A stretch of 8,628 nt of DNA, taken from NCBI GenBank assembly GCA_017390245.1, contig JAFPCE010000137.1:1-8628 (forward strand). Reading direction: 5' to 3'. Shown here in pieces: positions 1-5,540 of this stretch. The notes below the pieces were generated by a model. That model searched no databases. It was not told the origin of the DNA and saw only the letters and a program-made list of their open reading frames with translations. A program made the position numbers and the translations under genes. The stretch comes from Selenomonadaceae bacterium. GTDB lineage: Bacteria > Bacillota > Negativicutes > Selenomonadales > Selenomonadaceae. How positions within the stretch are numbered: position 1 is the first letter of the stretch; the number at the start of each line of letters is the position of its first letter.

Positions 1-188
1 ATTATGACAGCATCGAAGCCAAAACAATGGTTATGCTGTATTTTTACCTGCCACCGGAGCAGTTAACCAGAGATAAAATGGAAAAGGCTATGAAAAAGCT
101 GAGGTTTGACTTATTGCAAAAGGATAAGTCAAATATGGAAAAGAATGGGAAAAGTAATATTTATCATCAAAAGACAGGGAGTAATTAA
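1..188 (+). CDS. 3' end of an unidentified protein gene (partial)
   Basis: An open frame enters from the left edge (first full codon at base 3) and ends at TAA 186-188, giving the last 61 residues of a protein whose start lies outside. The visible part begins YDSIEAKTMVMLYFYLPPEQ, continues into a lysine-rich helical-looking stretch and ends in a polar tail rich in Lys, Asn and Ser. I do not recognise the family. The place just upstream of remB-gyrB is often held by recF or a DUF721 (DciA-like) gene, but the visible residues do not show the ends I know for those proteins. Only 2 nt separate its stop from the next ATG, so it is probably cotranscribed with remB and gyrB. Confidence 0.6.
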   Translation, partial: YDSIEAKTMVMLYFYLPPEQLTRDKMEKAMKKLRFDLLQKDKSNMEKNGKSNIYHQKTGSN

Positions 189-190
189 TA

Positions 191-469
191 ATGCTGCTGT
201 TTATTGGTGGCAAGACCACTATTTCAGCTGAAATCATCATTGCTATTGTTGATTATGATTATTTTAGTGATGGTTTAAATAAAGAATATATTGATAAAGC
301 ATGGCAGGATAAAAAAGTAATAGACGCTACAGATGGCAGTATGAAAAAGTCACTGATTATCACCAGCGATAAAATATATATATCATCTATTGCGGCCCTT
401 ACTCTGAAAAAAAGGGCAGACAAGGCAGATAGAGGTCAGTTTGATATAAATTGTTTGGAGGAAATATAA
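191..469 (+). CDS. remB: RemB/YaaB-like (DUF370) regulatory protein
   Basis: A 92-residue protein that resembles RemB (YaaB) of Bacillus subtilis along its length: an N-terminal strand MLLFIGGKTTISAEIIIAI followed by a VDYDYF segment, a middle strand with SLIITSDKIYISSI, and the signature ALTLKKRA near residues 69-76. RemA/RemB proteins are small regulators that in Bacillus activate extracellular-matrix genes; RemA binds DNA. The position directly before gyrB matches the yaaB-gyrB arrangement in Bacillus, which supports the call. It is about ten residues longer than the Bacillus protein, with the extra residues at the C-terminus. A GGGAG site at 178-182 precedes the ATG. The last codons also contain the gyrB ribosome-binding site, so translation of the two genes may be coupled. 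Which genes it controls here cannot be seen. Confidence 0.82.
   Translation: MLLFIGGKTTISAEIIIAIVDYDYFSDGLNKEYIDKAWQDKKVIDATDGSMKKSLIITSDKIYISSIAALTLKKRADKADRGQFDINCLEEI
457..463 (+). promoter_or_regulatory. Shine-Dalgarno site of gyrB inside the end of remB
   Basis: GGAGGAA lies within the last codons of remB and 9 nt before ATG 473. No comparable site precedes the next in-frame ATG at 491, so this site fixes the gyrB start and means the acidic N-terminal extension is translated. Confidence 0.8.
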
Positions 470-472
470 GTA

Positions 473-2482
473 ATGTCTACAGAAAATACTATGGAGGAGC
501 TTTTGCTCAATCAGCAGGAATTAGAAAGTGAACCAGATACAGAGGGTGTAAGCATTAATTTAGATGAGGCTTCTGCAGAGGTTTCTGCAGTAGAGGGAAG
601 CTATGGTGCTGAACAGATTCAGGTTCTAGAGGGGTTAGAGGCAGTTAGAAAGCGTCCAGGCATGTACATCGGCAGTACCTCTGAGAGAGGTCTCCATCAC
701 CTGGTATATGAGGTGGTTGATAATTCTATTGATGAGGCTTTAGCTGGCTACTGCAGCGATGTAAGAGTAACTATTCATCAGGATAACAGCATTACTGTTG
801 TAGATAATGGCCGTGGTATTCCTGTTGATCTGCATGAAACTGGCAAACCAGCCTTAGAGGTAGTACTTACTGTGCTCCATGCTGGTGGTAAATTTGGCGG
901 TGACGGCTACAAGGTATCTGGCGGTCTCCATGGTGTAGGTGTATCTGTAGTTAATGCACTTAGTGAGTATATGGATGTTGAGGTTAAGCGTGATGGCAAA
1001 ATTCATCAGATGTCCTTTAGCCGCGGCGTAACCACTAAAGAGATGACTATAGTTGGTACTACTGAGGAAACTGGTACTAAGGTTCATTTTATGCCTGATA
1101 AGGAAATCTTCAGCGTAACAACCTACAGCTATGAAACCTTGAAGCATCGCTTAAGAGAGCTTTCTTTTCTGAATCATGGCATTACTATTCATCTGGAGGA
1201 TGAGCGGACTGCTGCCAGTGAAAGCTTCCACTTTGAGGGCGGTATAAGCTCCTTTGTTGAGTATCTGAACCGCAAAAAGGAAGTAATTAATGCAAAGCCT
1301 ATTTACTTTAATGGTACTAAGGATGATATTGTGGTGGAAATTGCCCTGCAGTATAACGACAGCTACCAGGAAAATATTTACAGCTTTGTTAATAATATCA
1401 ATACAGAAGAAGGCGGTACTCATTTAGCAGGCTTTAAGATAGCCTTAACTCGTGCTGCTAATGATTATGCCAAGAAAAATAATATATTAAAGAGCAATCA
1501 GGGTAACTTCAGTGGTGAGGATATCCGTGAAGGCTTAACCTGTGTTATCAGCCTGAAGATAAGAGAGCCTCAGTTTGAGGGACAGACCAAGACAAAGCTT
1601 GGTAACTCCGAGGTGCGTGGTATTGTTGACTCTATTGTTTCTGAAGGCTTAAATGAGTTCTTTGAGGAAAATCCTGATACAACTAAGAAAATCCTGGAAA
1701 AAGCAGTTATGGCCTCCAGAGCCCGTGAAGCTGCCAGAAAGGCCAGAGAGCTTACCAGAAGAAAGAATGCCCTGGAGGTAAGCAGTCTCCCAGGTAAATT
1801 AGCAGACTGTTCTGTAAAGGATCCAGAGCATTGTGAAATCTACATCGTAGAGGGTGACTCTGCAGGTGGTTCTGCAAAGCAGGGACGTGACCGCAAATTC
1901 CAGGCTATACTGCCAATCAGAGGTAAGATTCTCAATGTAGAAAAAGCACGTCTTGACAAAATTTATGCTAATGCAGAAATCCGCACTATGATTACAGCCT
2001 TTGGCAGTGGTATTGGTGAAGAGTTTGATTTATCTAAGCTGCGTTATAATAAGATTGTTATTATGACAGATGCTGATGTAGATGGTGCTCATATCAGAAC
2101 TCTGCTTCTGACTTTCCTGTACCGCTATATGAGGCCGCTTGTAGAGCATGGCCACGTTTATATTGCTCAGCCACCACTCTTTAAGATTTCTAAGGGTAAA
2201 AAGGTATGGTATACCTATAGTGATGATGAGCAGAATGAAAAGCTCAATGAACTAGGCCGCGAGGGCTGTAATGTACAGCGCTATAAAGGCTTAGGTGAGA
2301 TGAATCCAGAACAGCTCTGGGAAACTACCATGAATCCTGAGACTAGAACCATGCTGCGTGTCAACATGGAGGATGCAGAAGCAGCTGATGAGCTCTTTAA
2401 TATTCTCATGGGTGACAAGGTAGAACCACGCCGCCAGTTTATTGAAGAGCATGCACAGTACGTACGCAATCTGGATATTTAA
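473..2482 (+). CDS. gyrB: DNA gyrase subunit B
   Basis: ATPase subunit of the A2B2 type II topoisomerase that introduces negative supercoils. The 669 residues contain the GHKL ATPase domain (about 46-260) with catalytic Glu80 in EVVDN, Asp111 in DNGRGIP and the GGLHGVG loop 150-156. The transducer domain follows, with the ATP-contacting QTKTKLG loop at 371-377. The TOPRIM domain has EGDSAGG 460-466 and DADVDGAH 533-540 as metal ligands, and the C-terminal part has QRYKGLGEMN 602-611. The position equivalent to E. coli Asp426 is Asp462, and E. coli Lys447 is Arg483, as in many Gram-positive enzymes, so I see no classic resistance change. The protein is about 30 residues longer than B. subtilis GyrB because of an N-terminal extension with no Lys or Arg. 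It follows remB by 3 nt and ends in a terminator. gyrA is about 3 kb away. Confidence 0.98.
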   Translation: MSTENTMEELLLNQQELESEPDTEGVSINLDEASAEVSAVEGSYGAEQIQVLEGLEAVRKRPGMYIGSTSERGLHHLVYEVVDNSIDEALAGYCSDVRVTIHQDNSITVVDNGRGIPVDLHETGKPALEVVLTVLHAGGKFGGDGYKVSGGLHGVGVSVVNALSEYMDVEVKRDGKIHQMSFSRGVTTKEMTIVGTTEETGTKVHFMPDKEIFSVTTYSYETLKHRLRELSFLNHGITIHLEDERTAASESFHFEGGISSFVEYLNRKKEVINAKPIYFNGTKDDIVVEIALQYNDSYQENIYSFVNNINTEEGGTHLAGFKIALTRAANDYAKKNNILKSNQGNFSGEDIREGLTCVISLKIREPQFEGQTKTKLGNSEVRGIVDSIVSEGLNEFFEENPDTTKKILEKAVMASRAREAARKARELTRRKNALEVSSLPGKLADCSVKDPEHCEIYIVEGDSAGGSAKQGRDRKFQAILPIRGKILNVEKARLDKIYANAEIRTMITAFGSGIGEEFDLSKLRYNKIVIMTDADVDGAHIRTLLLTFLYRYMRPLVEHGHVYIAQPPLFKISKGKKVWYTYSDDEQNEKLNELGREGCNVQRYKGLGEMNPEQLWETTMNPETRTMLRVNMEDAEAADELFNILMGDKVEPRRQFIEEHAQYVRNLDI

Positions 2483-2500
2483 TTAAATATAAAATAAAAG

Positions 2501-2533
2501 TAGCTTCACTGCCAGGCAGTGAAGCTATTATAA
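2501..2533 (+). terminator. Intrinsic terminator after gyrB
   Basis: Perfect inverted repeat TAGCTTCACTGCC (2501-2513) and its complement (2515-2527), followed by a T-rich but interrupted tract (TTATAATTT). The flanking A-rich sequence on the left could make it act on both strands. The T tract overlaps the start of the htpX promoter. Confidence 0.82.
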
Positions 2534-2534
2534 T

Positions 2535-2563
2535 TTGACTTTTAGATTATTTTCATAAATAAT
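2535..2563 (+). promoter_or_regulatory. Sigma-A-type promoter of htpX
   Basis: TTGACT (2535-2540), a 17-nt spacer and AATAAT (2558-2563); each box matches the consensus at five of six bases. Transcription would start near 2570 and give a leader of about 38 nt. This is read by eye and has not been tested. Confidence 0.6.
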
Positions 2564-2607
2564 TGATAATATAGTTTTACTATCAGAAGAAAACAGGAGG
2601 GATAGAT

Positions 2608-3477
2608 ATGAACACAATTAAAACAACCATGCTTATGGCTCTGTTAATGGGTATTTTAATAGCTGTAGGTGGTGCTTTTGCAGGTAGAAGCGGCGCTATG
2701 ATTATGTTAGTGATTTCCCTGTTAATGAATTTTATTACATACTGGTTCAGTGATTCCATGGTATTAAGTGCCTATGGTGCTAAGGAGGTTTCTGAGAGAG
2801 AGGCTCCTGAGCTGTACCGTCTGGTATCAAATTTAGCGGCAAATGCTAATCTTCCTATGCCAAAGGTGTGCATAGTAAATAGCGGTGTGCCAAATGCCTT
2901 TGCAACTGGCCGTAATCCATCTCATGCAGCAGTGGCTGTTACTACTGGTTTAATGCAGGCTTTAAATTATGATGAAATAGGCGGCGTATTATCTCATGAG
3001 CTGGCTCATATCAAACATAGAGATACACTGATTTCTACCATTGCTGCGGCTATGGCAGGTGTTATTTCCATGATTGCCAGCATTGCCCAGTGGGCTGCTA
3101 TTTTTGGCGGTGGCAGATCCGATGATGATGATGATAATGGCGGCTTTATTGGCCTTATTGTTACCATTGTTATAGCTCCATTGGCAGCAGCCTTGATACA
3201 GATGGCTATTTCCCGTTCCCGTGAGTATGATGCTGATGAAACAGGTGGCCAGATTTGCGGTAATCCTAATGCTCTGGCTAATGCCCTGCAGAAGATTGAG
3301 TATTTTTCCTTGAATGCTCCTCCTATGGCTCAGGCAACTACTTCCACAGCTCATATGTGTATTATTAATCCATTGAAGGGTTCCAGGAAGATGCTGTCCA
3401 GTCTTTTCAGTACTCATCCTGCAACTGAGGACCGTATAGCCCGTCTGCGCCAGCAGGCTGCAGCTATGGGAAGATAA
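2608..3477 (+). CDS. htpX: HtpX-type membrane zinc metalloprotease (M48)
   Basis: An integral-membrane endopeptidase of peptidase family M48; HtpX helps remove misfolded membrane proteins. The 289 residues match the usual length (about 290). Two hydrophobic segments lie near the N-terminus (about 7-25 and 29-47). The cytosolic zinc site HELAH is at 130-134 with Glu131 as catalytic base, and two further hydrophobic segments lie at about 145-167 and 180-200. Glu206 in SREYDADE is the expected third zinc ligand. Between the last two membrane segments is a run of five Asp from five GAT codons (3121-3135). The C-terminal STHPATEDRIARL motif (268-280) is typical of the family. AGGAGGG at 2595-2601 sits 6 nt before the ATG. 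It has its own promoter and ends in a two-way terminator, so it is probably monocistronic. Stress control cannot be seen from the sequence. Confidence 0.95.
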   Translation: MNTIKTTMLMALLMGILIAVGGAFAGRSGAMIMLVISLLMNFITYWFSDSMVLSAYGAKEVSEREAPELYRLVSNLAANANLPMPKVCIVNSGVPNAFATGRNPSHAAVAVTTGLMQALNYDEIGGVLSHELAHIKHRDTLISTIAAAMAGVISMIASIAQWAAIFGGGRSDDDDDNGGFIGLIVTIVIAPLAAALIQMAISRSREYDADETGGQICGNPNALANALQKIEYFSLNAPPMAQATTSTAHMCIINPLKGSRKMLSSLFSTHPATEDRIARLRQQAAAMGR

Positions 3478-3496
3478 AATTTTATATAATTTTTAA

Positions 3497-3530
3497 CACA
3501 AAAAAGCGGCCATGGGCCGCTTTTCTTGTG
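3497..3530. terminator. Bidirectional terminator between htpX and the kinase-like gene
   Basis: GCGGCC (3506-3511), a 3-nt loop and GGCCGC (3515-3520) are flanked by AAAA/TTTT, then by CACAA/TTGTG after one bulged base, giving about 15 bp. A T tract follows on the plus strand (TTTTCTT), and a six-T tract follows on the minus strand. It serves the two convergent genes, whose stops are at 3477 and 3538. Confidence 0.9.
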
Positions 3531-3537
3531 AAAAATA

Positions 3538-4134
3538 TTATAGATTTTTATCACGGTAAAGTCTTTTATTCCGCACCAGTTCCTGATTGAAATTAATGGA
3601 TAATCCCAGGATAGCCATCAGCTGGTTATAGGCTGATTCTACAGTAGAAGTATTTTTGATAATGTAATTAGCAGATTTCCAGTAGTTAAATTCACCATTG
3701 GATTCGGCATACTCAAGATGGTACTTCATATCAGTATTGTTGAGGCCTCTGGCCAGCATTCTGTCCACCAGAGATACGTAATCCACCATGAGGTAAATGG
3801 TTTTAACGCTGCCGTTCATCAGCTTCTGTACCTGCTTGACACCATTCTGGTCCAGCATGGTAATGCTGATTTTATTGTTATTTAAAGAATCAAGTAAATC
3901 AGTCTTTTTAATACCGTAATAATCACCTTTGTAGGTAACTCTTACCATCCAGTCCTCCTGGGAGAACTGGGCTTTGCTTACATAACGGACTAAATTACTG
4001 GTACGCTTTACGTTTCTAGGATCACCTGTGGAATATACTGGTATATAATTAATGCCCAGGTCAACGAGCTTTTCAATCAGGGTATTTTTACCAGATGCAT
4101 AGGGTCCTACTAAAGCATATATCTTATTAGTCAT
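3538..4134 (-). CDS. Divergent guanylate-kinase-like P-loop protein
   Basis: A 198-residue protein with the overall plan of guanylate kinase (about 200 residues), but diverged. The P-loop is GPYASGKNT (10-18), comparable to GPSGxGKGT in Gmk. STGDPR (35-40) stands where Gmk has STRxxRxGE, Tyr51 fits the conserved Tyr of that region, and DYYG (71-74) corresponds to NYYGT. LDQNG (94-98) corresponds to the D-x-QG motif, and Arg125/Arg129 lie in the lid-like region. The Gmk Glu of the GE motif and the second GMP-contacting Glu (here about Thr67) are missing, so GMP may not be the substrate and no reaction is assigned. I chose ATG 4134, since GGTGG lies 5 nt before it; a GTG at 4143 would add three residues. 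It converges on htpX, has its own promoter and ends at the shared terminator. Confidence 0.8.
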   Translation of the reverse strand: MTNKIYALVGPYASGKNTLIEKLVDLGINYIPVYSTGDPRNVKRTSNLVRYVSKAQFSQEDWMVRVTYKGDYYGIKKTDLLDSLNNNKISITMLDQNGVKQVQKLMNGSVKTIYLMVDYVSLVDRMLARGLNNTDMKYHLEYAESNGEFNYWKSANYIIKNTSTVESAYNQLMAILGLSINFNQELVRNKRLYRDKNL

Positions 4135-4139
4135 AGGCA

Positions 4140-4144
4140 CCACC
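4140..4144 (-). promoter_or_regulatory. Shine-Dalgarno-like site selecting ATG 4134
   Basis: Minus-strand GGTGG ends 5 nt before ATG 4134. Nothing similar precedes the in-frame GTG at 4143, so the shorter protein is preferred. Confidence 0.5.
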
Positions 4145-4170
4145 GTTTCTAGGTATAGTTTTCAATAATA

Positions 4171-4198
4171 ATTCTATCACACATTAATAATAAATCAA
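4171..4198 (-). promoter_or_regulatory. Promoter of the kinase-like gene
   Basis: Minus-strand TTGATT (4198-4193), a 16-nt spacer and TAGAAT (4176-4171) preceded by TGA, an extended -10. Transcription would begin near 4164, leaving a leader of about 30 nt. It lies downstream of the candidate small RNA, so the gene does not need transcription through that RNA. Confidence 0.55.
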
Positions 4199-4244
4199 TA
4201 AAGAATCAAGATAAAACTATTAATCTGGGGAAATAATTCTGTAT

Positions 4245-4284
4245 ACACAAAACGGGCAGCAACCGAACGCTACCCGCCTTGTGT
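4245..4284 (-). terminator. Terminal hairpin of the candidate small RNA
   Basis: On the minus strand CGGGUAGC and GCUGCCCG pair fully (one U-G), extended outward by two G-U pairs and ACACAA/UUGUGU. U4 followed by GUGU comes after the GC-rich part. The U tract is short, so termination may be incomplete. Confidence 0.5.
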
Positions 4285-4363
4285 CATCAACCTTTTTTAC
4301 CACCTTGGTGAGAAATATCGGAGGTGATAATCTCACCTAGTACTGTCCCCACAGTACTCACCC
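4245..4363 (-). ncRNA. Candidate structured small RNA of unknown family (about 119 nt)
   Basis: The 364-nt region between the kinase-like gene and the phosphatase gene has no plausible protein gene but is rich in structure. Read as minus-strand RNA from about 4363 it forms three elements. The first is an 8-bp hairpin AGUACUGU-GGGG-ACAGUACU (4358-4339). The second is a 7-bp stem GGUGAGA/UCUCACC (4337-4331 with 4313-4307) around a 17-nt loop containing AUCACCUCC (4328-4320). The third is a 16-bp helix (4284-4269 with 4260-4245) around an 8-nt loop. That helix has three G-U pairs on the minus strand that would be A-C mismatches on the plus strand, which favours minus-strand transcription. A good promoter lies directly upstream, and the helix is followed by a short U tract (UUUUGUGU within its 3' arm). 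It shows no hallmarks of SRP RNA, tmRNA, RNase P RNA or riboswitch classes I know. A long leader of the kinase-like gene is the alternative. Confidence 0.6.
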
Positions 4364-4369
4364 AAAACT

Positions 4370-4398
4370 ATATTAGCATATTGAGAATTTTTTTACAA
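4370..4398 (-). promoter_or_regulatory. Extended -10 promoter of the candidate small RNA
   Basis: Minus-strand TTGTAA (4398-4393), a 17-nt spacer and TAATAT (4375-4370) preceded by TGC, giving the extended TGnTAATAT form. The predicted start is near G4363, exactly where the structured GGGUGAG sequence begins. Confidence 0.6.
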
Positions 4399-4409
4399 TA
4401 TGAAATGAT
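4381..4409 (+). promoter_or_regulatory. Possible promoter of the Ppx/GppA gene
   Basis: TTGAGA (4381-4386), a 17-nt spacer ending in TGA and AATGAT (4404-4409). The -10 box is weak (four of six). If real, the leader is about 90 nt and the promoter overlaps the oppositely directed small-RNA promoter, so the two would compete for RNA polymerase. The rest of 4410-4493 is AT-rich, with no clearer candidate. Confidence 0.3.
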
Positions 4410-4493
4410 AAATTTTACAGAAAATAAAGGGAAATAAACATTTATAACGAATAGAAAATATTAATATTCTCAGAGATTTTTATATAGCTTAAC

Positions 4494-4500
4494 GAGGAGG
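4494..4500 (+). promoter_or_regulatory. Shine-Dalgarno site selecting ATG 4508
   Basis: GAGGAGG ends 7 nt before ATG 4508 but only 1 nt before ATG 4502. The normal spacing favours the second ATG. Confidence 0.7.
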
Positions 4501-4507
4501 TATGGAT

Positions 4508-5413
4508 ATGATTCAGGCAATTATAGATATTGGTTCTAATACAGTGCGCATGGCCATTTATGAAATTAAGGATAAAAATATAGATTTTCTCATGAAGAAA
4601 AAGCACATGGTAGGTCTGGCTGCTTACCTGGAAAATAATACCTTATCCATGTCAGGTGTTGATAAGCTGTGTGAGGTATTAAATGAATTTCAGAGTTTTC
4701 TGGCTTTTTTCAAAATAGACAATCTGGTGGCTTTTGCTACAGCAGCCTTGAGAAACTGTAACAACAGGGAAGCTGTGCTGCAGGAAATATACCGCCGTAC
4801 AGAAATTAATGTAAAGATTATTTCTGGCGATGAAGAGGCTCATTATGATTTCGTTGCCGCTACCAGAAGTGTAGATGAAGCCAGCGGACTTTTAGTGGAT
4901 ATTGGTGGTGCCAGCACAGAGCTGGTTTATTTTGAAGATAAGAAATATGTGCATAAAATCAGCCTGCCTATGGGATCTCTGGCTTTTAAAACCAGATATT
5001 GCAGCTCCTTTATGCCGAATTCCTATGAAATTGGACTGATGACAGCCGAAGCATTGCGGGAGCTGAAAAATGCTAGTGCCTTTGAAGGTATTAAAAGCAG
5101 GAAAATCTTTGGTATTGGTGGTACCTTTAAGGGGCTGTGGGCACTGTATAAGGGGATGTACCAGCCAGAAAATAATCTTTATGTACCTGCAGAGAAAATT
5201 GCGGAAATAATCAGGCATTTTACTGATATGGAATCCTTAGGCTATGAGGATACGGTATTGCTGATGAAAAATGTTCCAGACAGGATACATACTATTATTC
5301 CGGGACTTACCATAGCAGATGCCATTTTAAAGCAATTTCAGGCAGAGGAAATTCTCTACAGTGATTCCGGAGTGAGAGAAGGATATATTTACAGTGAAAT
5401 CATCAAAGGATGA
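4508..5413 (+). CDS. Ppx/GppA-family phosphatase (exopolyphosphatase or pppGpp phosphatase)
   Basis: A cytosolic enzyme of the ASKHA fold; family members split terminal phosphates from polyphosphate (Ppx) or convert pppGpp to ppGpp (GppA). Counted from ATG 4508 the protein has 301 residues. It shows the family motifs in order: IDIGSNTVRM near 7-16 (phosphate-1 loop), FATAALRN near 76-83, SGDEEA near 106-111 with the catalytic acidic residues, DIGGASTELV near 131-140 (phosphate-2 loop), GIGGTFKGL near 202-210 and SDSGVREGY near 285-293. It is the short form of two ASKHA-type domains and lacks the C-terminal HD-like domains of the long E. coli enzymes. Sequence alone does not decide between the two substrates, so I give no symbol. 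An alternative ATG at 4502 lies too close to the SD site. A strong terminator follows, so it looks monocistronic. Confidence 0.9.
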   Translation: MIQAIIDIGSNTVRMAIYEIKDKNIDFLMKKKHMVGLAAYLENNTLSMSGVDKLCEVLNEFQSFLAFFKIDNLVAFATAALRNCNNREAVLQEIYRRTEINVKIISGDEEAHYDFVAATRSVDEASGLLVDIGGASTELVYFEDKKYVHKISLPMGSLAFKTRYCSSFMPNSYEIGLMTAEALRELKNASAFEGIKSRKIFGIGGTFKGLWALYKGMYQPENNLYVPAEKIAEIIRHFTDMESLGYEDTVLLMKNVPDRIHTIIPGLTIADAILKQFQAEEILYSDSGVREGYIYSEIIKG

Positions 5414-5451
5414 TAAATTTTTAAAAATAAAATATTAGTAAAAAAATGGCT

Positions 5452-5487
5452 AAACACCGCATAAATCTTGAATTTATGCGGTGTTTT
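5452..5487 (+). terminator. Terminator after the Ppx/GppA gene
   Basis: Perfect 15-bp inverted repeat: AAACACCGCATAAAT (5452-5466), loop CTTGA, complement 5472-5486, ending in TTTT. The left side is A-rich, so it may work in both directions. The gyrA promoter begins inside its loop. Confidence 0.9.
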
Positions 5488-5497
5488 ATGGTAAAAT
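5468..5497 (+). promoter_or_regulatory. Promoter of gyrA overlapping the upstream terminator
   Basis: TTGAAT (5468-5473), an 18-nt spacer ending in TGG and TAAAAT (5492-5497), an extended -10 type. The predicted start near 5504 gives a leader of about 37 nt. The -35 box lies in the loop and right arm of the preceding terminator hairpin. Confidence 0.5.
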
Positions 5498-5540
5498 AAA
5501 TAGCTAGGAATTTTTTAGTATTAGATTTTGAGGTGAGATT

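Noticed and set aside
3121..3135. GAT repeat in htpX as a phase-variable microsatellite.
   Set aside because: Five in-frame triplets; a change in number would only alter the length of an Asp run in a loop and not switch the gene off.
2989..3417. 142-codon open frame antisense to htpX.
   Set aside because: It overlaps the whole catalytic region of a clear htpX, has low-complexity isoleucine and asparagine runs, and shows no SD site.
4320..4328. GGAGGTGAT on the plus strand as a ribosome-binding site for a small gene.
   Set aside because: No ATG follows at usable distance; the GTG frame beginning at 4324 has no SD of its own and codes for a low-complexity peptide. The complementary anti-SD reading fits the structured minus-strand RNA better.
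4245..4363. SRP RNA, tmRNA, RNase P RNA, or a T-box, M-box, yybP-ykoY or c-di-AMP riboswitch.
   Set aside because: The conserved cores I know (such as GGAAGGAAGCAGC of SRP RNA, the T-box GGTGG-ACCGCG bulge, or the GGGGAGTAG loop of yybP-ykoY) are not present.
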